Origin: Histidinibacterium lentulum
GTDB taxonomy: Bacteria; Pseudomonadota; Alphaproteobacteria; Rhodobacterales; Rhodobacteraceae
Assembly: GCF_003789055.1 (NCBI RefSeq)
Contig: NZ_ML119092.1
Coordinates: forward strand, 71,267 to 123,241
Length of the DNA: 51,975 bases
Reading direction: 5' to 3'
A program made the position numbers and the translations under genes. This document shows, in pieces, positions 10,061 through 19,717 of this stretch (the first letter of the stretch is position 1; each line of letters opens with the position of its first letter). Below the pieces are notes generated by a model. The model made no database searches and had not been told where the DNA came from. It saw only the letters and a program-made list of their open reading frames with translations.

Positions 10061-11217
10061 TGGCCCGCATCGCTCATGTCGAGATCCTGATGGTGGACTT
10101 GCCGCCTGCCGTCACACGGGTGGACGCGATCCAGTCCTTCGTCAGCCAGGAGACGCCCATCGTGCGGATCACCGATGCCGAGGGGGCGGTGGGCACGGGT
10201 TATTCCTACACCATCGGCACGGGCGGGCCGGCGGTGATCTCGCTCCTCGAACGCACGCTGGCGCCGCGCCTGATCGGGCGGGAGGCGGAGGAGATCGAGG
10301 GCATCTGGCGCGACCTGCTGTTTGCTACCCATGCCACGGCGGTGGGGGCGATCACCTCTCTGGCGCTGGCTGCCGTGGATACCGCGCTCTGGGACCTGCG
10401 CTGCCGGCGGGCGGGCCTGCCTTTGTGGCGGATGGCGGGAGGGGCCAAGGAGAGCGTGCCGCTCTACACCACGGAGGGCGGCTGGCTGCACCTGCCGGCG
10501 GAGGCGCTGGCCGAGGATGCCGCCGAGATGAAAGGGAGGGGCTTCGCGGGCGCCAAGCTCAAGATCGGCAAGCCGTCGATTGCCGAGGACCGGGCGCGGC
10601 TCGCCCGCGTGCGCGACGCGGTGGGCGAGGATTTCCACCTCATGGTCGACGCCAACCAGGCGTTCGATCTCGCGGAGGCCCTGCGCCGGGCGGACATGCT
10701 GGCCGAGACGGGCATCCACTGGTTCGAGGAACCGATGCCGGCCGACGACGTGGGCGCGCACGCGGTGCTCGCCGCCCGCTCCCGCGTGCCCGTCGCGGTG
10801 GGCGAGAGCCTCTATTCCTTGAGCCAGTTCAAGGATTACCTGACGCAGGGCGCGGCCTCCGTCGTGCAGGCGGACGTGGCGCGGATCGGCGGCATCACGC
10901 CCTGGCTCAAGGCGGCGCATCTGGCCGAGGGCTTCAGCGTGCCCGTCTGCCCGCATTTCCTGATGGAGCTGCACGTCAGCCTCGTCTGCGCGGTGCCGAA
11001 CGCGCCGATGCTCGAATACATCCCGCAGCTCGACGCCATCACCAGCTCGCGGCTCGATATCCGCGAGGGCCGCGCCCATCCGCCGGACGCTCCGGGCCTC
11101 GGCATCGAGTGGGACTGGAACACCATCCGTGCACGCATTGTGCACGGATCGCATCACTGCATCGGAGGGGGAGAGACACATGCAGCGCATGGGCATGGTC
11201 ATCGGGCTGAAGTCTGA
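10060..11217 (+). CDS. Enolase-superfamily sugar-acid dehydratase (mandelate racemase group)
   Basis: 385 residues. The capping domain (1-125) and barrel are intact. Catalytic residues match the mandelate-racemase subgroup: KxK at K166/K168 (AKLKIGK), metal ligands D197 (VDANQ), E223 (WFEEP) and E249 (GES), the D272 of QADV, and H299 (CPHF). Such enzymes dehydrate aldonic acids to 2-keto-3-deoxy acids. The mutarotase, lactonase and SDR genes downstream suggest an L-fuconate-like or L-rhamnonate-like substrate (inference). The last ~12 residues are encoded in the 38-bp overlap with the mutarotase gene and look non-conserved (His-rich), possibly a shifted stop. Confidence 0.88.
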
Positions 11218-11509
11218 GAAGGTGGCCGAATACAAGGAGCTTCACGCCAACGCCTGGCCGGGCATCCTTGAGATGATATCGGCCTGCAACATCACCAACT
11301 ACTCGATCTTCCTCAAGGAGCCGGAGAACCTGCTCTTCGGCTACTGGGAATACACCGGGGAGGATTTCGAGGCGGACGCGGCGAAGATGGCCGCCGATCC
11401 GCTCACGCGGAAATGGTGGGACGTCTGCATGCCCTGCCAGGCGCCGCTCGAGACCCGCAAGGAGGGCGAGTGGTGGGCGATGATGGAGGAAGTCTTCCAC
11501 CATGACTGA
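11180..11509 (+). CDS. L-rhamnose mutarotase family protein (DUF718)
   Basis: 109 residues, normal for the RhaM/DUF718 family. It carries MGMVIGLKSEKVAEYKELHA near the start, the aromatic strand LFGYWEY, and the C-terminal WW...EGEWWAMMEEVFH. Members interconvert anomers of 6-deoxy-hexoses such as L-rhamnose or L-fucose so that dehydrogenases meet the right form. I chose ATG 11180 because of the upstream GGAGGGGG and the family start; it lies inside the 3' end of the enolase gene. The next gene overlaps its stop by 8 bp. Its presence argues for a pyranose or 6-deoxy-sugar as substrate. Confidence 0.85.
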   Translation: MQRMGMVIGLKSEKVAEYKELHANAWPGILEMISACNITNYSIFLKEPENLLFGYWEYTGEDFEADAAKMAADPLTRKWWDVCMPCQAPLETRKEGEWWAMMEEVFHHD

Positions 11510-12155
11510 CGCGGAGCGCATCGCGGAGCTGGGGACCTGCTACACCTCCGTCGTGCATGACGTGCTGCGGGCGCGCGGACTGAAGGACTTCACCCTGCCG
11601 CCGCGCGTGCGTCCTCTGAACCCCGAGGGCGTGCTCACCGGGCCGGCCTGGACCGTGGACGGGGAGCTGGACGAGAGCGCCGACGCCCATGCCACGCTGC
11701 TCGCCTGGACGGGGCTTCTGTCGAAGGCCCCCGGCGGGCACATCTGGACGGCGCAGCCGAACAACCAGCTCGTCGCGCAGATGGGCGAGCTTTCCGCCGA
11801 GACGCTGCACGCCAAGGGCGTTCTGGGCTGCGTCACGGACGGGGCGCTGAGGGACACGAATTTCATCCTGCGCCTCGGCTGGCCCTGCTGGGGCACGCAT
11901 CACACGCCCCGCGACGTCGTGGGCATGTGGCTGCCCAGGGCCACGGGCGAGGAGATCCGCATCGGCGAGGTGGTGATCGCGCCGGGCGACTGGCTCCACG
12001 GCGACCGCGACGGGATGGTGCGCATCCCCGCCGGGATCGTGGACGAGGTGATCCCCGAGGCGGTCACCGCGATGACGACCGAAAGCAAGGTCCGCCGCGC
12101 CATCCTGGACGGCGTGGACCCGCAGGAGGCCTATCTCAAGTGGGGCAAGTTCTGA
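11502..12155 (+). CDS. RraA-family protein (HMG/oxaloacetate aldolase-like)
   Basis: 217 residues, typical of the RraA fold. The active-site strand KGVLGCVTDGALRD (about residues 105-118) holds the Arg-Asp pair that binds pyruvate and metal in 4-hydroxy-4-methyl-2-oxoglutarate aldolases. MGELSAETLHAKG precedes it, and the C-terminal GDGDGMVRIP-type stretch is present as HGDRDGMVRIP. The family also contains regulators of RNase E, but the catabolic context favours a retro-aldol lyase. It is the only recognisable C-C lyase candidate in the cluster. It starts 8 nt inside the mutarotase gene; the second enolase gene begins one base after its stop. Confidence 0.82.
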   Translation: MTDAERIAELGTCYTSVVHDVLRARGLKDFTLPPRVRPLNPEGVLTGPAWTVDGELDESADAHATLLAWTGLLSKAPGGHIWTAQPNNQLVAQMGELSAETLHAKGVLGCVTDGALRDTNFILRLGWPCWGTHHTPRDVVGMWLPRATGEEIRIGEVVIAPGDWLHGDRDGMVRIPAGIVDEVIPEAVTAMTTESKVRRAILDGVDPQEAYLKWGKF

Positions 12156-12156
12156 G

Positions 12157-13269
12157 ATGAGGATCGCCGCCCTCGATATCCGGGCCTGCCGCCATGCCCC
12201 CGCGTCCATCGCGGGCGGGGAGATGCGGGACGGGCAGGAGATCGGGGGGCTGGAGTTCCTCGTCTACACCGTCCGAACCGAGGACGGGCGGGAGGCCTCC
12301 ATGGTGGGCTTTGCGGGCCGGTCGGCGCTGGGGGCGGCGCATACGGCGGCGGCCTCGCTCCGGCCGTTCCTCGTGGGACGCAACGCGCTCGACCGGGAGA
12401 GGGCCTTTCACGACTGGCGCACGGCGGACCGCTGGTGGCACCACCTGCCGATCCATGCCTACGGCCCGGTGGATTGCTGCCTGTGGCTGCTGGCCGCCGA
12501 GGCCGCCGGACAGCCGCTCTGGCGCCATATCGGCGGCGCGCGGAGCGAAGTGCCGGTCTACGCCTCCTCGCTCGTGCTCTCCGGCCCCGAGGCCTATGCC
12601 GCCGAGGCCCGGGCGGTGCAGGCGGCGGGGATGAAGGCCTACAAGATCCACCCGCCGGGCAAATCGCTGGTCGAGGATATCGCGATCCACGAGGCGGTGC
12701 GCGAGGCCGTGGGCCCGGACTTCGCGCTCATGTCCGACCCGGTGCAGCCCTATACCTTCGAGGAAGCGCTGCGCATGGGCCGCGAACTCGAGCGGCTGGG
12801 GTATCTGTGGTACGAGGAGCCGCTGCCCGACGAGGCCTTCGGCGCCCTGCGGGAGCTGACGCGCATCCTCGACATCCCCGTCGTGGGCACGGAGGTGCTG
12901 GCGAAACACCCCTGGTCCGTGGCCGAGTGCCTCGCCACCCGGGTTGTCGATGCCGTCCGCGCGGATCCGAGCTGGACCGGCGGGGTGACGGGAACGCTCA
13001 AGACGGCGCATCTGGCCGAGGCCTTCCATGCCCGCTGCGAGCTGCACACGACGATCTTTCACCCCCTCGAGCTGGTGAACCTGCACCTGAACGGCGCGGT
13101 GACGAACTCCAGCTATTTCGAACTGCTCTGGCCGGTGGAGACCTTCGCCTTCGGCCTCGACCGCCCCCTGCCCATCGAGAACGGCATCGCCACGCTGCCC
13201 GAGACGCCCGGGCTGGGGGCGTCCCTCGACTGGGACCTGATCGACGCAGCAACCCTGGCCGAGGTCTGA
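12157..13269 (+). CDS. Enolase-superfamily protein, second copy (KxH motif)
   Basis: 370 residues. Same two-domain fold as the protein at 10060 but clearly divergent. The second-strand motif is K163-x-H165 (YKIHPPG) instead of KxK. Metal-ligand positions D194 (MSDPVQ), E220 (WYEEP) and E246 (GTEV) are kept, with D270 and H297 (ELHTT) as candidate general acid/base. The altered pair means a different substrate or stereochemistry from the first enolase. Two enolase enzymes in one operon could handle two sugar acids or two epimers (inference). ATG 12157 follows the RraA stop directly. Confidence 0.83.
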   Translation: MRIAALDIRACRHAPASIAGGEMRDGQEIGGLEFLVYTVRTEDGREASMVGFAGRSALGAAHTAAASLRPFLVGRNALDRERAFHDWRTADRWWHHLPIHAYGPVDCCLWLLAAEAAGQPLWRHIGGARSEVPVYASSLVLSGPEAYAAEARAVQAAGMKAYKIHPPGKSLVEDIAIHEAVREAVGPDFALMSDPVQPYTFEEALRMGRELERLGYLWYEEPLPDEAFGALRELTRILDIPVVGTEVLAKHPWSVAECLATRVVDAVRADPSWTGGVTGTLKTAHLAEAFHARCELHTTIFHPLELVNLHLNGAVTNSSYFELLWPVETFAFGLDRPLPIENGIATLPETPGLGASLDWDLIDAATLAEV

Positions 13270-13272
13270 GAC

Positions 13273-13577
13273 ATGCCCGATCCCCGCCTTCTGCTCCTCT
13301 CCCCCGGCGACACCGTCTTCGTGCTGCGCGGCGCCGTGGAGGCGGGCGAGACCGTGGCGCTGGAGGCGGGCGCGGCGGTGATGCCCGCGCGGCTCGGCCT
13401 CGGCCACAAGATCGCGCGGGCTGCCATCGCCAAGGGCGAACGCATCGTGAAATACGGCGCCCCCATCGGGCGGGCCACCGAGGACATCGCCGCGGGCGCC
13501 CATGTCCATGTCCACAACGTCGCCAGCGACTACACGCCGACCTACGCGCTGGCCGCAACCTCGGAGGATGTCGCGAG

Positions 13578-13581
<4 letters not shown>
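13273..13581 (+). CDS. UxaA family, N-terminal SAF-domain subunit
   Basis: 102 residues, equal to the SAF domain that forms the N-terminus of altronate/galactarate dehydratases: LSPGDTVFVLRGAVEAGE, a conserved lysine-rich KIARAAIAKGE stretch, KYGAPIG and HVHVHNV (about residues 75-81). It is encoded separately from its catalytic partner, which begins in the ATGA overlap at 13578. Split pairs of this size also occur in (2R)-sulfolactate sulfo-lyase (SuyAB), so the exact reaction is open. Start ATG 13273, 3 nt after the enolase stop. Confidence 0.85.
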
Positions 13582-15522
<1,941 letters not shown>

Positions 15523-15550
15523 GACATCAACGGCAGGAGGAGGCCGCCAC

Positions 15551-16396
15551 ATGATCCCGCTCATCGACACCCACCAGCACCTGATCTACCCCGAGGTGGC
15601 CGGCTACGGCTGGACCTCGGGCATCCCGGCGCTGTCCGGGGCCTTCACGCTTCCGGATTACAAGGCCCTGACGGAGGGGCAGATCGCGGGCAGCCTCTTC
15701 ATGGAAACCGCCGTCGACGATGCCGACATCAGGGCGGAGACCGATCATGTTGCGGGGCTGATGGCGGAGGAGGGGAGTGACATCCTCGGCCTGATCGTCT
15801 CCGCCCGGCCCGAGGAGGAGGACGGGCGCTTCGTCCCCTGGCTGGAGGAGGTGCAGGCAAAGGGCGCCGTGGGCGTGCGCCGCGTTCTGCATGTGGTGGA
15901 CGACGAGATGTCCCGCAGCGAGACCTTTCGCGCCAATGTCCGGCGGATCGGGGCGGCAGGGCTCGCCTTCGACATGTGCTTTCTGGCGCGGCAGCTGCCC
16001 ATCGCCCGGGAGCTGGCCGAGGCCTGCCCGGACGTGCGGCTGGTGCTCGATCACTGCGGCGTGCCCGACATCGCCGGCGGCGGACTCGACCCCTGGCGCG
16101 AGGATATCGCGGCGCTGGCCGACCTGCCCCATGTGCGCTGCAAGCTCTCGGGCCTGCCGGCCTATTGCGCGCCGGGCACGGCCTCGGCGGAGACGCTGGC
16201 GCACTTCGTGGATCATGTGCTCGAGGTGTTCGGACCGTCGCGTATCTGCTGGGGCAGCGACTGGCCGGTGGTGAACCTCGGGCCGGGGCTTCCCGGCTGG
16301 CTGGAGATCACCCGCCAGATCCTAGGCGCGCTCACCGAGGACGAGGCCTTGGCCATCGCGCAGGGCACGGCGCGCGAGGTCTACCGGCTGACGTGA
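15551..16396 (+). CDS. Amidohydrolase-2 family sugar lactonase-like hydrolase
   Basis: 281 residues. TIM-barrel amidohydrolase with DTHQHL at the N-terminus, DHCGVPD on a middle strand (about residues 167-173) and WGSDWPV near the C-terminal strand that holds the metal-binding Asp. The size and motif set match L-fucono-1,5-lactonase and L-rhamnono-lactonase-like enzymes. It would open a sugar lactone to the aldonate used by the enolase-family dehydratases. Start ATG 15551 follows a strong AGGAGGAGG site. Last gene of the rightward operon; the next gene is a separate regulator 123 bp away. Confidence 0.85.
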   Translation: MIPLIDTHQHLIYPEVAGYGWTSGIPALSGAFTLPDYKALTEGQIAGSLFMETAVDDADIRAETDHVAGLMAEEGSDILGLIVSARPEEEDGRFVPWLEEVQAKGAVGVRRVLHVVDDEMSRSETFRANVRRIGAAGLAFDMCFLARQLPIARELAEACPDVRLVLDHCGVPDIAGGGLDPWREDIAALADLPHVRCKLSGLPAYCAPGTASAETLAHFVDHVLEVFGPSRICWGSDWPVVNLGPGLPGWLEITRQILGALTEDEALAIAQGTAREVYRLT

Positions 16397-16487
16397 GCCG
16401 GGCTCCCTCGCATTCGTGTCGAATGCCCGCGATCTTTTTCCTGCGGGTCTCGACGCTTAACGCGATGTTGGGCCTTTTGCCCCAGAA

Positions 16488-16513
16488 CCCTCCGGACGAG
16501 GCAGGCCGGAGGG
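16488..16513 (+). promoter_or_regulatory. Hairpin overlapping ribosome-binding site of ldtR-like gene
   Basis: CCCTCCGG (16488-16495) pairs perfectly with CCGGAGGG (16506-16513). The right arm runs into the GGGGGCGGA ribosome site in front of ATG 16520, so the stem could limit translation. Inference only. Confidence 0.4.
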
Positions 16514-16519
16514 GGCGGA

Positions 16520-17029
16520 ATGAGCATCTTTTCCAGCATGGAACAGCCGGGCGGCAGTGCCGCCGCCGCGGGCTTCATGGCGCGCTATCTCGATGCGCTG
16601 ACCCTCGTCGAGAGGCTGCACAGGCTGCTGCTCGACGTGATCAAGGACGAGTTCGAGCGGGTGGGGATCATCGAGATCAACCCGGTGCAGGCGCTCCTGC
16701 TCTTCAACGTCGGCGACAACGAGGTGACCGCCGGCGAGCTGAAGACCCGCGGTTACTACCAGGGCTCCAATGTCTCCTACAATCTCAAGAAGCTGGTGGA
16801 CCTGGGATACATGCACCACCAGCGCTGCGAGATCGACCGCCGGTCGGTGCGCGTCCGCCTGACGCCGAAGGGCCGCGAGGTGCGCGACCTCGTCGCCCGG
16901 CTGTTCCAGACCCATGCGAAGGGCCTGCAGGAGCGCGGCGTGCTCGACATGGCCGGGATCGAGGATATCGCCCATGCTCTCAAGCGGCTGGAGCGGTACT
17001 GGACCGACCAGATCCGCTACATCTACTGA
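16520..17029 (+). CDS. ldtR: LdtR-like MarR-family regulator
   Basis: 169 residues. Strong match to the alphaproteobacterial LdtR type: RLHRLLLDVIKDEF in the dimer helix, then INPVQALLLFNVGD, a winged-helix recognition segment GYYQGSNVSYNLKKLVDLGY and the wing RSVRVRLTPKG. In Liberibacter and rhizobia this protein controls an L,D-transpeptidase and envelope/osmotic stress genes (known of the family). No such target is adjacent here. It stands alone between the catabolic operon and the kinase; the first 20 residues are variable. A hairpin overlaps its ribosome site and a strong hairpin follows its stop. Confidence 0.85.
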   Translation: MSIFSSMEQPGGSAAAAGFMARYLDALTLVERLHRLLLDVIKDEFERVGIIEINPVQALLLFNVGDNEVTAGELKTRGYYQGSNVSYNLKKLVDLGYMHHQRCEIDRRSVRVRLTPKGREVRDLVARLFQTHAKGLQERGVLDMAGIEDIAHALKRLERYWTDQIRYIY

Positions 17030-17061
17030 TAAGAAGGTGACCGAATGGCGCGCGCGTATTC

Positions 17062-17092
17062 GGGGCGCGCGCGGGGCCGTCGCGCGCGCCCC
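17062..17092. terminator. GC hairpin between convergent genes
   Basis: Perfect 12-bp stem: GGGGCGCGCGCG (17062-17073) with CGCGCGCGCCCC (17081-17092), 7-nt loop. It lies 33 bp beyond the ldtR-like stop and before the 3' end of the convergent kinase gene. There is no T-run, so it is a probable rather than classical terminator. Confidence 0.55.
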
Positions 17093-17181
17093 GGGGGCGA
17101 CTGCGAACCGTCCGCGACTGTTCGGAAGACGGGCAGTCATCCGCCCGACCCGACGCTTCGGGGCCGGGGGCGCATCCGAGC

Positions 17182-17199
17182 ATTTCCGGCCAGATGAGG
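17182..17199 (+). repeat. Intergenic repeat element copy A (ATTTCCGGCCAGATGAGG)
   Basis: ATTTCCGGCCAGATGAGG in the gap between the ldtR-like gene and the kinase 3' end. It shares the core ATTTCCGGCCAGA with copies at 28171-28198, 39252-39274 and 44895-44920. No gene lies in this 183-bp gap. Confidence 0.6.
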
Positions 17200-17212
17200 A
17201 GGGGGCGGGGCG

Positions 17213-18691
17213 CTAACCTGTCTGCGGCGTGCCCCGGGCCATGGCGTGATGCAGCGGGGCGAGCCCCTCGTAGAGCCCGCGGAAGCGGGCATACCGCTCT
17301 TCGGCAAGCCGGGCGCGCGCGGGATCCGGCGCGAAGCGGCGATCGGGCGCGACGAAGGCGTCGGCCGCCTCGGCGAGATCGGGCAGGACCCCCGCCGCGA
17401 CCCCGGCCATGACGAGGGCGCCCACGGCCCCCGCTTCGGGCGCCGCGACCCGGGCCAGCGACCGACCCAGGGTATCGGCGCGCAGGCGGCTCCACACCTC
17501 GGAACGCGCGCCGCCGCCGCCGTAGGCGAGCTCGGTCACCCGCCGGGCGCCGCTGTCCTCCAGCGCCTCGAGTGCCAGCCGGGCGGAGAAGGCCACGCCC
17601 TCCATCACCGCGAGCGCCAGCTCTCCCGGACCGCAGGCACTGTCGAGCCCGGCGAAGGCGCCCCGGGAAGCCGCGTCCCAGAGCGGCGCGCGCTCGCCCT
17701 CGAGATGGGGCAGAAAGAGCGGACTGCGCGGGCCGAGGCGCGCAGCGCCCGCCGCCCGCTCCAGGGCCGCGAAGTCGAGCCCGAGAAGCCGCGAGGCCCA
17801 GGTCAGCGCGCCCCCGCCCGCCTGGGTCGGGGCGGCATGGAGCGTGATGCCGCGCCAGTCGGGGAAGGTGACGACACCGCCCGAGCCGCTGCGCCGCGCG
17901 GAGATGAGGCCCATGACCTCGGACGAGCCCGAGAGATACATCGCCTCCCCCTCGCGCGCCACGCCGAGGCCGAACATCGAGGCCCAGGCGTCCATCGTGC
18001 CGCGTGCCACCGGCACGCCCGCGAACGGCCCTTCCGCGATCTCTCCGGCGAGGGCGAGAGGGTCCGAGAGCGGCGGCAGCCGCGCCTCCGCGCCGCTCAG
18101 AAGGGCCAGAACCGCGGGCGCATAGCGGTGGTCCGGTCCGACGAGGCCGATGGAGGCGATCGGGTCGGCCTCGCTCCGCCCGGTCAGCCGGGCGATGACG
18201 TAATCCTTGGGCGCCAGCACCGCGCGGGTCGCGGTCCAGGCGGCAAGATCGGTCCGGGCCACGAAGGCCATGCGCGCCAGCGCGTGGCTCGCATCCACCG
18301 GGATCGGGGCCCCCAGCGCGGCAATCTTCTCTCCGGTGGAGAGTCGCGCGTCGAGCGCCGCGCCGTCCGCCGCGGCCCGCGTGTCCTGCCAGGTGATCGC
18401 GGGTCGCAGGGGAGAGAGGTCTGCGCCGCAGAAGACATGGGTGTTCACCTGGCTGGTGAGGCCGATGGCCGCCACCTCCCCTGCCCGGGGATGGGCCTCA
18501 AACCGCTCGAGCGCCGCGCGCACGAGGCGCAGCCAGTCGTCCGGGTCCTGCTCGGCCGCGCCGGGCGCGGGGCGCGCCATCGGACAGCTCTCCGCCACCG
18601 CGTCGAGCCGCGCGCCCCCCCGCGCCACCATCACGGCCTTGACCGCGCTCGTGCCGATGTCGATGCCGATCAGAACCTCGCCGCGCGCCAT
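17213..18691 (-). CDS. FGGY-family carbohydrate kinase
   Basis: 492 residues. N-terminal phosphate-binding loop GIDIGTSAVKAVM with D11; IGLTSQVNTHVF; WQDTRA; second-domain nucleotide motifs; and the catalytic base D234 in GTMDAWASMFG. Xylulokinase, ribulokinase and related enzymes share this layout and phosphorylate pentuloses or polyols. It starts at ATG 18691, divergent from a ribose-type ABC importer 105 bp away, so it probably phosphorylates that importer's substrate (inference). The exact sugar cannot be decided. Its 3' end converges on the ldtR-like gene. Confidence 0.87.
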   Translation of the reverse strand: MARGEVLIGIDIGTSAVKAVMVARGGARLDAVAESCPMARPAPGAAEQDPDDWLRLVRAALERFEAHPRAGEVAAIGLTSQVNTHVFCGADLSPLRPAITWQDTRAAADGAALDARLSTGEKIAALGAPIPVDASHALARMAFVARTDLAAWTATRAVLAPKDYVIARLTGRSEADPIASIGLVGPDHRYAPAVLALLSGAEARLPPLSDPLALAGEIAEGPFAGVPVARGTMDAWASMFGLGVAREGEAMYLSGSSEVMGLISARRSGSGGVVTFPDWRGITLHAAPTQAGGGALTWASRLLGLDFAALERAAGAARLGPRSPLFLPHLEGERAPLWDAASRGAFAGLDSACGPGELALAVMEGVAFSARLALEALEDSGARRVTELAYGGGGARSEVWSRLRADTLGRSLARVAAPEAGAVGALVMAGVAAGVLPDLAEAADAFVAPDRRFAPDPARARLAEERYARFRGLYEGLAPLHHAMARGTPQTG

Positions 18692-18747
18692 GCCTGTCCT
18701 CTCCGGATGCCTGCCGGACCGCTCTGGACGCCGCTCCGGACCCGCCC

Positions 18748-18771
18748 CATAGTCCGCGCCAAGTCATAGTC
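18748..18771. promoter_or_regulatory. Direct repeats CATAGTC in kinase/importer divergent promoter
   Basis: CATAGTC occurs at 18748-18754 and 18765-18771 (17 bp apart) in the 105-bp region between the kinase start and the binding-protein start. Possible regulator site; no regulator gene is adjacent. Confidence 0.35.
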
Positions 18772-18796
18772 GGGACCAAAGAGGGAGGGCAAGAAC

Positions 18797-19717
18797 ATGA
18801 CCATGGGGACGAGGATCGCGGCGGCGGGCGCCGTGGCGCTGGGGATGGGAACGGCGGGCGCGCTGGCGCAGGAGGTGGCGGTGATCACGCCCTATCTCGC
18901 CCAGCCCGGCACGCAGTTCTACGTCGACGGCTTCACCGCCGAGGGGGAGGAACGGGGCTGGACGGTGAACGTGATCGACACCGCGGGCGACGTGGGCGCG
19001 GTCATCAGCCGGATCGAGGACGTGGTCACCCAGGGTGTGGACGCCATCGTCATCAACGTCGATCCCGCGCAGGTGGGCGCGGGTCTCGCCACGGCGGCGG
19101 ATGCGGGCATCCCGGTCGTGGGCATGGATGCGGGCTCGCACCCCGATGTGGCGGCCAACGTGACCTCGAACGGCTATGCCATGGCCGCCGAGACCGCCGT
19201 CTACGTCGCCAACCGCATTGACGGAGAGGGGGCGGTGGTCATGTTCACCTTCGATCCCTTCCCGCCGGTGCAGGTGCGCGGCGTGATCGCCGATGCGGTC
19301 TTCGCCAACTTCCCCGACATCGAGGTGATCGACCGGATCACCCCCGACGTGTCCGACGGCGGCATCGCCGACAGCCGCGCACAGATGGAGGCGCTTCTCG
19401 CGGCGAACCCCGAGCCCGGCAGCATTTCGGCGGTCTGGGCGGCCTGGGACCAGCCCGCGCTGGGCGCGCTCCAGGCGATCGAGGCCGCGGGCCGCGAGGG
19501 CGAGGGCATCGTCATCACCGGCATCGACGCCAATCCCCAGGCGCGCGACGCGATCGCGGCGGGCGGCAATTTCGAGGCCAGCGTCGCGCAGGACTTCGAA
19601 GGGATCGGGGCGACCACCGCCGAGACCGTCGCCCGGCTGCTCGCCGGGGAGGAGCTGCGCCAGCGGGTGATCTACGTGCCGACCGAGCTTGTGACGGCGG
19701 CGAACGCGGCGGAGTGA
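18797..19717 (+). CDS. CUT2 (ribose-type) sugar ABC transporter binding protein
   Basis: 306 residues. Signal peptide RIAAAGAVALGMGTAGALAQ with cleavage after ALA. The mature protein is a type-I periplasmic binding fold: EVAVITPYLAQPGTQFYVDGF, DAIVINVDPAQV, GIPVVGMDAGSHP and ITGIDANPQARDAI. It presents a sugar or polyol to the permease at 21252. ATG 18797 has GAGGGAGGG upstream; ATG 18803 is a possible alternative. The stop overlaps the GTG of the ATPase gene. The divergent FGGY kinase suggests a pentose or polyol ligand. Confidence 0.88.
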   Translation: MTMGTRIAAAGAVALGMGTAGALAQEVAVITPYLAQPGTQFYVDGFTAEGEERGWTVNVIDTAGDVGAVISRIEDVVTQGVDAIVINVDPAQVGAGLATAADAGIPVVGMDAGSHPDVAANVTSNGYAMAAETAVYVANRIDGEGAVVMFTFDPFPPVQVRGVIADAVFANFPDIEVIDRITPDVSDGGIADSRAQMEALLAANPEPGSISAVWAAWDQPALGALQAIEAAGREGEGIVITGIDANPQARDAIAAGGNFEASVAQDFEGIGATTAETVARLLAGEELRQRVIYVPTELVTAANAAE

